This document shows positions 12,191 to 22,811 of a stretch of DNA of 64,000 nt, piece by piece. Under the pieces are notes generated by a model. That model ran no database searches. It was given only the letters and a program-made list of their open reading frames with translations, and had not been told where the DNA came from. How positions within the stretch are numbered: the stretch's first letter is position 1; every line of letters starts with the position of its first letter. A program made the translations under genes and the position numbers. Source of the stretch: Isoetes taiwanensis (taxonomy: Eukaryota > Streptophyta > Lycopodiopsida > Isoetales > Isoetaceae); assembly GCA_021234155.1 (NCBI GenBank), contig JAJEKV010000004.1, forward strand, positions 16,175,059 to 16,239,058, given 5' to 3'.

Positions 12191-12895
12191 TTTCAAAATA
12201 AGGCCTGAGATCCTTGCCATTTCTGGGATTAGGCAACAATTCCCCTTCTGGAGTCATCAAGTAGAAAGCCCCACTGGTACCTCTTTATCAATCAGAAATG
12301 GGTCTTCCCATGGGCTTTGAAATTTGGATAGATGCTTCTTAGTGGTCCTGCACAACACCAATTGGCCTTCCTCCAATGGATTAACAACCTGTAACCTGTC
12401 TTTGAGAAGCTTTACTTTCTGTTTATGCCTCATATTGAAGTCTGATGCTTCTTGTCTCATCTCTTGCAATTGCAACAAATCATCCATCCTATTATGCACT
12501 TGATTTGGAGTTGGAACTTCTCCTAAATTCTCATAATAAGGTAGCTCCACAAATGAACACAAAGGAATGTCCAAATGAATAGGCATCACAGCTTGCACTC
12601 CATAAACCAATTCAAATGGTGTAAATCCTGTAGCCAACTTGTAAGTACACCTGAAACTCCATAAGGCACCTGTCAAGGCTTCATGCCAATTTCTTTGATT
12701 ATCCTTCACTGTTTTATCCAAGATAGCTTTCAAATTTTGTTAGTAGACTCAGTTTGTCCATTTCCCTGTGGATAATAAGCGAAGCTTGCACATGTTGAAC
12801 ACCAATCTTTTACATTAATCGAGCTACTACTTTCCCCATGAAATGGGTTCCCCATCAGACAAAAGAATGGTTGGAACACCAAACCCGAGACCAGC
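12191..12895 (-). pseudogene. Integrase C-terminal part (Ty3/Gypsy)
   Basis: The 158-codon frame at 12257-12733 has the integrase signature WHEALTGALWSFRCTYK followed by TGFTPFELVYGVQAVMPI, the end of the catalytic core in plant Gypsy elements. An alternative frame extends it through PWEDPFLIDKEV and, at 12190-12280, TPEGELLPNPRNGKDLRPYF, typical of the integrase C terminus. Upstream, LGFGVPTILLSDGEP (about 12850-12895) and GVQHVQAS are pieces of the core around the second catalytic aspartate. The H2C2 zinc-binding domain and the region of the first aspartate are missing: RNase H-side sequence joins core sequence at about 12895. The enzyme cannot be functional. Confidence 0.8.
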
Positions 12896-14560
12896 AACAC
12901 ACCTTAATAAGAGACCTTCCATAGTCCTCTTATAAAGAATAGCTTCATGCACCACATAACCAGCTGCTTGTACTCTAAGAGCATGCTTTTGTTGCTTTGA
13001 AAATGATGAAGGATAAGTCTGATCTTGTAAATACCTGTATATATTGGCATACCAAAGATCCACGGTCTCAATGAACCCTTGTAATACTCCATTATCCTGA
13101 AATGCTACTTGCTGGTCTGTTTCCTCTTCTATTTCAACACCACTACTCAAATAGGCACTTGGATTATGAGCTCCTTGAGCTAACTTAACATACTTCAACT
13201 CAAATTCTTGTATGATAAGAGCCCATCTTGTAAATTTAGGATCTTGGACTGTCTTGTTGTAAATGCATGGCAGCGGGTTCACATCCATATGAATGTAAAC
13301 ATAATTGTACATTGCTGAATTCCATTGTGAAGGAAGAAGATAATGTCTAAATTTATTCAAGGCCCACTTCAATGCCAACCCAAGATGCTCCACATGAGTC
13401 CATTTCTGTTCTTGTGGAGTTAACACCGCTAGCATAGTAATTCACATCATAATGCTTTTGCTGATTTTTTCGACATAGTGTAACAACCAAAGCTTGCTCC
13501 CAAACTGTAAAGAATAAATGAAATGGCTCACTCATTCTTGGAGGAATCAGCAAAGTTCTCTCTTTTAATTGTGCAAGGCACCATTCAAATGCTTCTTGAG
13601 CATCTTCCTTCCATCTAAAACGTTGTCCCGCTTCATACAATCCACAAGTGGGTGGGTTACTTTAGCAAAATTATGCAAATACCTCCTACTAAAACCGAAG
13701 TTGGCCATATAAGCTTCTCACTTGGGATACATTTGTAGGTGGTTTGACCTTCTCCAAGGCTGCAATCTTACCATGATCCACTTGTAATCCCTTTTCTCAA
13801 AACATAATTGCCCAATAGTTTTCCTCCTCTAGTGAAGAAAATACACTTAGCAGATTCAAACTTATGCCATACAATCGGCATCTTTCAAGAACTTTTTGAG
13901 ATGATCCAAGTGATCCTTCTTGGATTCGAAAAACTTTGTTAAGTCATCTATAAAGACTCTCAAAAGTCTAAAATATCATGAAAAGCATATGTCATCTAAA
14001 TTTGAAATGTGGCTGGAGCATTTGTGAGGCCAAAAAGGTAATACCTTGTAAGCATAGATGCCAAAAGGTGTTAAAAAGTCATTGCTTGATGTGGTGGATA
14101 GATTTGGATCTGATTATATCCCGAGTAACCATCCAAGAAAGAATAAGCCTGATTTCCTGCAACAATATCCAACAAGGTGTCTATAAATGGTGTAGGAAAA
14201 TGATCTCTTTTGGTAGCTTTATTGAGATCCCCTCAGAATCAATGCATACTTTCGGATTGAGTTATTTGGCTTTCTCTTTGGTACAATAGAACTGGATCCA
14301 ATCGAATTTGGCTTTGGTACAATAAATTCCGCCTCTAAAAAGCTTCATGACTTCAACCTTTACTTGCTCCTCTATTCTTTGGACTCATTCTACGTTGAGC
14401 TTGTTGGACTGGTTTTGATCCTTGTTTCAAATCAATAGTATGAACCACAACCTCTGGTGGAATGCCTTTCAATTCTTTGTAATTTTTGCCAAAACATCCC
14501 CAATTCTCTTAACAAAGATATCAAATCACGTTCCTCTTCTTGAGTAAGATCGCCTCCAAT
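12896..14560 (-). pseudogene. Reverse transcriptase and RNase H (Ty3/Gypsy)
   Basis: Translated on the minus strand in shifting frames, the block gives the familiar order. YKELKGIPPEVVVHTIDLKQ leads into reverse transcriptase at about 14420-14480. AYSFLDGYSGYNQIQIHPP, FGLTNAPATFQ and KLLGNYVLRKGI mark the palm domain (about 13750-14200). RFRWKEDAQEAFEWCLAQLK with TLLIPP marks the connection and start of RNase H (13560-13640), then LALKWALNKFRHYLL and FTRWALIIQEFELKY mark RNase H (12990-13400). The family uses these enzymes to copy its RNA into DNA. The expected active-site YIDD box is not intact: the region near 13920-13960 is scrambled by stops and shifts. Several frameshifts and stops show that the copy is dead. 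Confidence 0.85.
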
Positions 14561-14603
14561 AGTAACCAATTCTTCTTGATTTCCTTGAGAAATATTGATG
14601 TTC

Positions 14604-16400
14604 TTAACGGAATGTGGTGACTGTGATGAATGTGGTGAATGTGGTGACTGTGGTGAGTGTGGTGACTGTGATGAATGTGGTGACTGTGATGACCGTGGAT
14701 GAATGTGGTGAATGTGGTGACTGTGGTGAATGTGGTGCGTGTGATGACTGTGGTGACTGTAATGGATGTGGTGGATGTGATGAATGTGGTGCATGTGGTG
14801 ACTGTGATGACTGTGGTGAACATGGACTGATCTGATTTACCTCATCCTCCAGAATGTGCGCATGCCACCAAGCTGCTTGTCCTTGTATAGTGGGCTGATT
14901 TCTGTTTACCCCATCCATGCTTGATGTCAAAATGAGCATCTCTACTGGATCTTGATCAATTCCTTGCTGAAATAAAGTCTCCTCAATGGTTCTTTGAATG
15001 GACTCTTCCTGCATGTTGACAAGAGTCTCTTGTAACTCATCTTCACCAATACTTTCAAGTCTTTGGATATACTTATCTGCAACTTCCTGCTGTAAATGAC
15101 ATATTTCCGAATTTTGGGTACCTTTTAACCACTTGTACAAAGTCTTCCCTGTCACCCACTTCCAAGACATGAAAACAACTAAGACCTTGCTCAAAGAAGG
15201 ATTGCAAAGAAAGGTACCTTTTGCTGATTTCAAAGGATGATCTATAGTAACCCTGTGTTCTCCTTGAAAGATGTTCATTTCGCGCTTCCTCCATGAAGTC
15301 TCAGCTTGTACGGCATCTAACCATGTACGGCTCAGCAACAAAGTATAAGTTTCAGCATGCACACTCTCTGGAAATTTCAAAACCATGAAATCCAAGATTG
15401 CTTCCACCTCATAAACCTTGCATAAGACATTTCTTATGACTCCCATAGGCTGCACCTTCATTTGATTGAATGCTTTGAGCATCATAGTTGTCGGTTCCAT
15501 CATTTTCAATCCAACTTGAAGCATTATATGATAAGGCATTACATTCACTCCGCTGCCGGTATCTATGTTGGCATCTTTGATTAAATATCCATTAATACTC
15601 ACATCACAAAGAAATGGCCCTGGATCCTTGGATTGCCGGGCTGGTGGCTCCATTCTACTCTTATTGGTATCATTTGAGATGATTTGTTGGACTGAAATTT
15701 CTGATTTTGTTCTTCCTCCTAACTCTTGCAACAAATTTGGAGAATAATGCATCAATTGCTCCAAAGTAAGTGTAACTTTAGTGGCCAAAACTTGGCTGAT
15801 CACATCATCTTCATTTTGAACTTCCTCATCCACCATAGGAGGCATCACTATGGGCTGATTTTCTTCTATAGACTGAAACTGTTCTGTGGGCAGCACATTG
15901 AATTGCACCTTCTTAGGTGCTGATACCTTCAAAGCTTGTCCCTTCAAAGCCTTTGGAAAAGAGGTCTTAGTCTTCTCTGCAATTGGCACTACTCTTGGTT
16001 CTTGCACCACCTTTTGTGATCTTGTAAACGATTTACTTCTCCAATCTCTTCTTCTTCTTTGAAATGGGTCACTATCTACCTCAACGAATCCACAATTTAC
16101 TACTAATTTTGCCTTCTCTTGCTTCTTAAGCTCCTCAATAAGAGCCTTAACTTGAGGATTATCAATGTACTTTTGCATCTTGAATGCGAACATCATTATT
16201 AGGAAGAGGTGCGATTCAAACACTTGTCGCCTTGGTGGATACTTGTTGGTTGCCCATTTCGGTTTCCCATGAATTTTCCAACAAGTAGTCTCATCATGCT
16301 TGAATTTATCATATAACTTGCAATACAAATGAGCCTTACTTGGATACCATCCTGTTTTTACGCACCATTTGTGTAGAACCCATTGGAGCTTGTTGGGCAA
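14604..16400 (-). CDS. Gag-protease ORF fragment of the Ty3/Gypsy element
   Basis: This 598-codon open frame is the longest in the window. The first 60 residues hold a cysteine-poor zinc-knuckle-like stretch (CKLYDKFKHDETTCW, with Tyr in place of the second Cys). Around residues 280-300 lies the aspartic protease active site IDTGSGVNVMPYHIM (the D-T-G triad), with LLSRTWLDAVQAETS downstream as the second half of the protease. The final 70 residues are a low-complexity tract of SPQ/SPH repeats encoded by a minisatellite, after which the frame stops in the same array. In this family the protease matures gag and pol. The upstream gag and downstream reverse transcriptase are in other frames, so frameshifts split the polyprotein. 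It remains open but is probably not expressed as a useful product. Confidence 0.8.
   Translation of the reverse strand: MPNKLQWVLHKWCVKTGWYPSKAHLYCKLYDKFKHDETTCWKIHGKPKWATNKYPPRRQVFESHLFLIMMFAFKMQKYIDNPQVKALIEELKKQEKAKLVVNCGFVEVDSDPFQRRRRDWRSKSFTRSQKVVQEPRVVPIAEKTKTSFPKALKGQALKVSAPKKVQFNVLPTEQFQSIEENQPIVMPPMVDEEVQNEDDVISQVLATKVTLTLEQLMHYSPNLLQELGGRTKSEISVQQIISNDTNKSRMEPPARQSKDPGPFLCDVSINGYLIKDANIDTGSGVNVMPYHIMLQVGLKMMEPTTMMLKAFNQMKVQPMGVIRNVLCKVYEVEAILDFMVLKFPESVHAETYTLLLSRTWLDAVQAETSWRKREMNIFQGEHRVTIDHPLKSAKGTFLCNPSLSKVLVVFMSWKWVTGKTLYKWLKGTQNSEICHLQQEVADKYIQRLESIGEDELQETLVNMQEESIQRTIEETLFQQGIDQDPVEMLILTSSMDGVNRNQPTIQGQAAWWHAHILEDEVNQISPCSPQSSQSPHAPHSSHPPHPLQSPQSSHAPHSPQSPHSPHSSTVITVTTFITVTTLTTVTTFTTFITVTTFR
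14613..14826. repeat. GTGGTGA-type minisatellite inside the retrotransposon coding region
   Basis: About 210 bp of TGTGGTGAC/TGTGATGAA words with a dominant 9-bp period. Because the period is a multiple of three, the minus strand stays open and encodes SPHSPQ-like repeats, while the plus strand encodes a cysteine-rich open frame (14614-14835). Both are consequences of the repeat rather than evidence of two proteins. A similar GTGGTGAGTGGTGA tract lies in both LTRs. Confidence 0.85.
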
Positions 16401-17115
16401 TTGGAGCTTGTGGCATCATTGGCACTTGTGGCATGATAGGTGCTGCTTGCATTGGTTGAATAGGAATAGGTGGTGCTTGTTGCATAACAGCAAATACCGG
16501 ATTGGCCCTCTCAAAGAATCTATTCTCCCTACATTCTTGATCATTATGGCCCTTGATTTGGCATCTTGAGCAGAATTTCAGCAATCTACATGTAGTATCG
16601 AATGCCCAATAGACCCACAATACTCACAAGTAATAAACTGAACCTCCCTTGACTTCTCACCAATTGTAAGCTTAGAAATCTTGGCTGCAACATCCTCATT
16701 TTATGCCACGAGCAGCAACTCCATGAATGTATCCCAGCTTATCTTCACCTTGAGAGCATATTTTGTGCCTCTAGCAACGTTGTAGGCTGTTTAGCCTTCA
16801 CCTTATGAGCAATAGCTCGTTTCAGCCCCTTCACATACCATTGAATATCCATTTCATCACTCCTTACAATCTTCCAATGAACCACGGCTTTGAGAACCGC
16901 AATTTACCTCTCGATTATACTCTCTAATTGATTCATCTTCCTTTTGTGTAAATTGGTCCACCTTTCCATAGTCTTATCCTTACATGGACTTCTTGATAAT
17001 TAGCAATGAAAGCTTCCTTTAATTCCTGATATGTCGTGGTATCTGGCTGAGTTTGTGCCCATTCCTCCACTTGAATCTTGCAAAGAACTATGAAACCAAA
17101 GCAAGTAATCAGCAC
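16336..17115 (-). pseudogene. Gag with CCHC zinc knuckle (Ty3/Gypsy)
   Basis: Minus-strand frames at 16336-16620 contain CSRCQIKGHNDQEC, an exact CX2CX4HX4C zinc knuckle that binds the element's RNA, followed by a Pro/Met/Gln-rich tract (PMMPQAPIAQQAPM). At 16933-17115, WAQTQPDTTTYQELKEAFIA is typical of the retrotransposon capsid domain (W-x-TW/TY-x-EL-K-x-F). Stops and frameshifts separate these from each other and from the protease ORF. Together they define the gag region at the 5' end of the element, just inside the right LTR. Confidence 0.75.
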
Positions 17116-17680
17116 AGTAACTTACATTGGCAATACCTCTCAAACTTCACAATATGCTTCAAAGGATCCCGATCCACGGATCATCAAACTTTGGAATCCC
17201 CATTGTCGAAAACCCCATACCATAGGTGGTAATACAACCATCTCTCGGGCCGCTTCTTGGGTTTCTTGAAATTGAAAACGAAATGGAATCTCCCTTCAAT
17301 TTGAAAAACCAAATTGGATTACCTTCTAGATCGGGTAAATGGAATCAAAACCTCCGGAATTGAGAATTAGACCTGGATCTGCTCCAAAATCTGAAAACGA
17401 AATTGAATCTTGATGCAATTTTGAGCCCAAAGATTGACTCCACCGGTCCCCTTCTTGTTACGATAGAGCTTGGTGGGATATCCTTCTTACTTCTCTTGGG
17501 CATAAAACTATGCTCCCTTTGTCAAATTGTACCCCACAAATCAATTCTGCAAGAAAATCCTCTTCACCCAAGAAATTGCTCCTTCCTCAATGGTGTCGTT
17601 CTTTACCGACGCATCACCAATACCAATGGTAACAACTCCTTTTTCAATGGAAATTTTTGCCGATCAATGGTGCCGAGCAC

Positions 17681-17692
17681 CGTGGTACGCCA
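17681..17692 (-). promoter_or_regulatory. Primer-binding site
   Basis: Three bases inside the right LTR, in element orientation, lies TGGCGTACCACG. Plant LTR elements place a tRNA-complementary site starting TGG exactly here. I cannot name the tRNA with confidence. Confidence 0.55.
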
Positions 17693-17695
17693 AAT

Positions 17696-18065
17696 TGTTA
17701 GAGCCTAAACTCTAACCTTGCAAGAAGGATGAAAACCCAACAATCCAAGCTCAATCTATCAGATCAAGGCAATGCACAACACAAAGAATCATCATCTCCA
17801 TAACTAGATCAAGCAAAATGCTCTCCCCAATACAATCGCCTTCCTTTGTTCTTCTCTTCTCTCACTCTCTTGATAAGATAATACGGTCATCATCATCCCA
17901 CAATGTATACGTGCAAATATCCCAAGACAGCGTGCGTAGAGATATCACTCCATATACCTGTATACAATCTCCTATACCACCTCAATAATGGTGAGTGTGG
18001 TGAGTGGTAAGTGGTGACCAATGTGGTGAGTGGTGACAGTGTGGTGAGTGGTGACCACCCCAACA
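17696..18065 (-). repeat. 5' LTR of the Ty3/Gypsy element
   Basis: The direct repeat of 11423-11792. In element orientation it begins TGTTGGGGTGGTCACC and ends GAGTTTAGGCTCTAACA. The 370-bp length equals that of the left copy up to the shared end point. It would carry the promoter and polyadenylation signals, but no clear TATA or polyA signal can be assigned by eye. The GTGGTGA tract lies at 17990-18058. Confidence 0.8.
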
Positions 18066-20150
18066 TCGTCCCATATCTTTTGAAAAAAACGACCATTGAG
18101 ATATTGTTGCAAAAGCTCGGGATCAGAGCCGGCAAGCATCAGTGCTGCGGGTTGCAATAAATAGCAGGCAAACCATGTAGTGCAATGCTCTTTCCAATAG
18201 CACCAGGAGATTCAGCCATGGCAAGTGCAAAGAACGGGATACCTAACATCATCCATGTGGTGCACGTTATGATATAGTGGAGATGGCGCTTCATGGCGAG
18301 AATGTTGAAGAGGCCAAAACCTGTCTCTTGTAAAAAAGAATAGCATAGGGCACCGTTGTTTTAACTCGAGGTGTAAGTGAGAAAGGACTTTTGCACCTGC
18401 TCCAAGCTCTCCCAAGCACTAGCACTAATGGCAAGCCCCCACACTTCGAACCATACAAGAAAAGGCTCTACCAAAGCCCAAAACAAGTGGGCTTTTCCGT
18501 GGCCAATCATGAATTTCTCCTAAAACAATTGTTTTGCATTGCATAGAGTGCTCTCCATCCAGTAGCCACACCGCTTGGTAATACACTGCTTTGTTCCCAA
18601 AGTGTGTTCTTACAAATTCTACACCAAGATACTTGTAGCTATCTACAACTTCAACTTCGCGGCTATCATAATGCATAAGGGGAACATTGTGACGAGAAGA
18701 TTGAACTACCAAAAAGCTTGGTCTTTTGAGATTAACACGCAAACGTGTGTTCTCACAAAAACTGCAAGGCGAAAGCATGTAAATGTTGCCGCATACTAGC
18801 AGCAGTATGTGCGGTGAAACATCATCGGCATACATAAGTTGCCTAATGATATAGTGTGCCAAATGTGGACCTCCGCGCCATGATTATCAAGCCATTCTTC
18901 CAATTGATCAACGTACAAGCCAAAGAGTGTAGGAGATAAAGGGCAACCCCCGCCGAACTCCAATATTGCTAGTGATTTGAGTACCCGATCGCCGAAATTT
19001 AGCAAAAACACTTTCATAGAGCCGATAAACCGCATTTTGAAGATCTTGTGGAACCCCAAGTGCACGCAAGCTTTGCGCTAAAGAAGCTCGCGTGGTACTG
19101 TATCAAAAGCGTAAGTAAAATCCACAAAGCATATCAGAGGTCTTGTTTCGACTTGACTATGTTCAATAAGCATGCGCAATGTGAAAATATGGTCTATTGT
19201 AGAATGGCATGGACTAAAGCTCACTGGCCCTACATCATGCGTACACCAAAGATGTTACGCCCATGATGTCAATCTGCTTTCTCAAGAAGATTGGCTAAGA
19301 GCTTTGAAAATATGGAACTTACCATGATCATGCGATAATTAGAAGGGTCATGCTTATCACCGCTTTGTAAATTGGTACAACCTTAATGACGTACTCGGGG
19401 TTTACGCAAGCCTTCTTGCAAAGCTTGATTTAAAAGAGTAGTGATGATTGGAAGCAATAGCGGACCCCCATTTAAGAAATTCGCTTGCAAACCTTGAAGA
19501 TCAGGAGACTTGCCATTAGATAGATGCCGCATCCTTCTTTGACTTCTTCTTACGTGAATTGAAGAATATCACCTACCAAAGGAGGCACGTAATTAAGGAT
19601 CCCGGGATGATCATATAAGCGGACCAATCGCTCATCCCATTGTTGCATAGAAATATGTCCAAGAGTAGGAGGTGGTCGATATAATATTTTCCCCCGGAAG
19701 GTCCGAGGCTCACGAGCAGTAATTCAAACATTTGCTTCGATGCTCAAAGAAGAAAGCGTGCCTTCTTGCGCTTCAAAACAGACTTATAATTCTGAATGGC
19801 ATTATGTCGCGATATCTGGCTCAACTATCGTTCGCGAATTGTTTTTAAGCCGCTTGCAGTCTTCATCAAACCGAGGCATTTCTAAGAAAGGATTTCCTAC
19901 CAAAGATGAGCAACACCAAGTATGCGTGTACCAAAGCAAGAGACAAGTATAAGCAAAGCATCAAGAAATGCGTGCATTACGCTCTTGAAGAGTTGGGTAA
20001 TCCAAAATACACGCAAGCCGCCAGGATCTAATGTCCGTTCATATTCAAAGATCTAGAATAAGTCAAGTTTAATGCGAGGGGCAAGAGCCCTGGATAGCAA
20101 TGGGTTGAAGAGGTGGAAGCTGCCACTTTAATGACAAATCCAAGGAATTG
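18066..20150 (-). pseudogene. LINE reverse transcriptase region, 5' part of the split LINE
   Basis: Read on the minus strand. The endonuclease-RT linker includes GHISMQQWDERLVRLYDHPG at about 19600-19660. The reverse transcriptase follows, with DKHDPSNYRMIMVSSIFSKL (about 19320-19390), GCPLSPTLFGLYVDQLEEWL (18890-18950), the catalytic LMYADDV (about 18815-18840) and VVDSYKYLGVEF (18600-18640). Such a protein copies LINE RNA at the target site. The GCPLSPTLFGLYxD and YKYLGV signatures differ from the plant L1 type seen at 20-26 kb, so this is a second LINE lineage. The frame has many stops and shifts. The sequence continues, across the Ty3/Gypsy insertion, into 11422-10861. The 5' end (endonuclease and ORF1) is missing or replaced at about 20150. 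Confidence 0.8.
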
Positions 20151-20895
20151 TTCCAGAGCTAAGAAGACTTTGTTGCAATTAGTAATAAAACGCATTGTGG
20201 GCTCTTGGGGAAGGAAGAAGAGAAAGGATTCCCCGAGCCTTCTAGCAAGTCCAGAACTTGGTCCTTGAAGTTTTTTGGCTTAGGGTTAGGTTGGCCAGGT
20301 AAGTGAGCTTTTGGATATGGAGGGCTAAAGGGGCCTTGGTACACGAGCAACAAAGGGTAACATGGATTGCAACGAAAGAGAGTCGATTGGGAATGTGAAT
20401 AGGCGGCTTGGGTCCCGAATAGAGGGTGGTGGGGCCTATCACGGGGCACAGGAACAGGATGTAAGGATGGAAAGGATAATGGTGCAAAGGGCGGTTTGTG
20501 GGACAAGGTACGGGGGGCAGGGGAATGAAAATCTAGGGCATGTTATGAATGAACTTTTTCGAGAAATGTCACATCCCATGCAAGCCCAATTAGTGGAAAT
20601 GATAAAGACTTTGACAGGAAAAGGAGGCAGAGAAACGAAAAGCCATTCTTTGTCTATGGTGATCAGCTAATTCCAACCATGGCGGAGAGTTCGGGTGAGA
20701 AGAACAAGATCTCAAACTATCTCTCCTATTCAAATGCAAAAGCCAACTGGTGCAGCCCATTTTGGATGAAGTTAACTTAGGGAACAAAGAAGAATGTTGC
20801 GTAAGGGGAGCACGTAATCGCCGGAATTCAGAGGTATTCCTTCCCTAAAGCATGATTTTGTTCCTAACAGATTAAAGGATCTTCAATCGAGAGCA

Positions 20896-21405
20896 GTGAT
20901 CGGGTGCATTAGGCATGAAGATGTCAGACTCTGTGATATCAGAATGGAACTAGTTAAGATGGGAAAGCATGTGAGTATTACGAGTATGTTTTGGCTTGAC
21001 TTTCCTTTCTTTGTAGTTGAATGCGGTGACACACAGACGGTTCAATTCTTGCTAAAGAAGGGGACCATATTCAAAGCCAACACCCAGTTCTACTTTCAAA
21101 AGTGGAATGCTAAATTCGATCCAAACGATCTTAAGGTGCTATACCATCCAGCATCATGCTCGGCACAGGGCCTTAGCCCTATGTATTGGCATGAGGACAT
21201 ATTCAAGAATCTGTTCTCTGGGATAGGGGAATACATAGGTTGGGAGGCAATTCCGGAAAGAGCCCCGAGAATATGGGTCCAATTGGATATCCTCAAAGAT
21301 ATCCCCAAAGAGCTGAATTACAAAGACTATTATGGAGAAGAAAAAGTTTTAAAGTCTGCGAAAGGGTCCTGGTCTGCGCCATTCCATGTGGAATTTGTGG
21401 ACTAA
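20896..21405 (+). CDS. LINE ORF1, DUF4283-like gag domain
   Basis: This 169-codon frame resembles the DUF4283 domain in plant L1 LINE ORF1 proteins. Features are a start like VIGCIRHEDVRLCDIRMEL, FFVVECGDTQTVQFLLKKGT, then FYFQKWNAKFDPND (the usual FxKWxPxFDP motif), followed by WVQLDILKDIPKEL (usual WVRLPGLPxE). The domain binds RNA in the retrotransposition particle. The ATG at 20896 may not be the true start, since matching sequence (PKHDFVPNRLKDLQSRA) precedes it in frame without a start codon. The next 300 bases encode a Lys/Glu-rich tail (for example KKQENKEPNN) in another frame. Host function is unlikely. Confidence 0.65.
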   Translation: MIGCIRHEDVRLCDIRMELVKMGKHVSITSMFWLDFPFFVVECGDTQTVQFLLKKGTIFKANTQFYFQKWNAKFDPNDLKVLYHPASCSAQGLSPMYWHEDIFKNLFSGIGEYIGWEAIPERAPRIWVQLDILKDIPKELNYKDYYGEEKVLKSAKGSWSAPFHVEFVD

Positions 21406-22811
21406 GACTACATGGAGGGGGAGTTTGTAAGGGTCAAAGAGTCTATAAACATGAAGAAATCCCTGAGCCAAAACAAAGAATGTAAACAAACTGCCTCTAC
21501 AATTCCTAAGGAAAATTGGACTCCAAAGAATGGGGGAGGAAAAAAAGAATGGCAAAGGTATATAAAAAAGCAAGAAAACAAAGAGCCAAACAACTAAGAG
21601 AAGAATTGGAAAAAAAAAAAATGGAAGCAAGCAAACTCGTAAAGGTGTGGAAAAAGAAAAGGCTAATGACAAAATGGCGTAAAAAGTCAAAGCCTTGGTC
21701 AAAAAATGGGAACAAATGATGAACCGAAAAGGAAAGACATGGTCCAACCAGATCTTTATGTATTACCCCCGCTCATCTTATGAGAGGTAATACCTTAACC
21801 ATAGCTGAACCCATCGCTCCACCCATTATCGCCTACCCCGAATCATCCGATTCCAGAGATCTCAAAGTGTGGGGGGACAAATCCTTTCAAGGGAGAATGT
21901 TCCGAGAGGAGAACAGATGAATCCAAATCAACCCGAACTTTTCTTCCCCAAAACAGATTAATGAGGATAAAGATCTTCATGAGGTGTTGCTGGAGCTAAT
22001 GGAGAGACAAGAGGATATGGATAAGGAAGTTGTGCCAAATACTCCTCCCGACCTCTCTACCAATGATGAACAAGAGGGTAAGTTTAAATTTTTTACCAAA
22101 TCCCCAATGGAATTTGACAAAAAATGTGAGGAAAGCAATCGAAACCGAGGAAATCAAGTTTTCCTCAAGTGAGACCACTGATCCTATAAGTCCCAAGGGC
22201 CAGGAGGTGGTTAACAACAAATAACCAGAGGTAATGGCCTAATGGCTGGAAATTGACTTTGTCAATAGGCCAATAAGACCATTAGACAAATGTGGATTTT
22301 GATGAAAAATAAGGGAGATAAAGAAGAAGACTTTTTTACACCAAGGAAAGGGACACAACAACCCTAGGAGTCCTCGGGAATTGTTAACAATCGACCATTA
22401 AGCCCGCCTAAATTAGATGGCCCGAAATTGTAAACAATAGACCACTAAGTCCAACGGGAATATCTTGATTGGTGTAACTAAAATCAAGACTAAGGATAGA
22501 GATGATGATAAATATTTTACATCGAGGAGGGGGACATTGATTCATTAGTGGGTTAGGGAGTAAGTATGACTGAATCTCCTCAACTAGATGGCCCGGTAAA
22601 TCGTTCGAGAAATGGAAGATAGGCCAATAAGTCCATCTAGGTGTATATTATCTGAGTTAAATGGTAACCAATTAAATATGGAAAAAGTGGAGGGAAAAGA
22701 AAAATTCTATACCCCACATACAAGGAAGAAAAGTACTAAGGTTGTCCATTTTCTCGATAATGACCGCCTTTGAATCGATAGAAGTCAAGGTAGAAAGAAA
22801 CCCGCAGATCA

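Larger units (their letters stand above)
11423..18065 (-). mobile_element. Ty3/Gypsy LTR retrotransposon, degenerate, inserted in a LINE
   Basis: Two direct repeats of about 370 bp (11423-11792 and 17696-18065) flank a gag-protease-reverse transcriptase-RNase H-integrase order read on the minus strand. Integrase after RNase H places it in Ty3/Gypsy. Terminal bases of the right LTR in element orientation are TGTT...AACA. The flanks do not give a clean 5-bp duplication; in LINE orientation they read ACGA and ACGCA, which would fit a duplication with one base lost. Frameshifts, stops and a loss in integrase make it non-autonomous. An alternative longer left LTR reaching 12184, next to a purine-rich tract on the minus strand (12185-12194), cannot be excluded. 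Confidence 0.85.

Noticed and set aside
14614-14835. Plus-strand 73-codon cysteine-rich ORF (ECGECGDCGECG-type repeats), metallothionein-like at first sight
   Set aside because: It is the other strand of the 9-bp-period minisatellite inside the retrotransposon; cysteines follow from TGT repeats.
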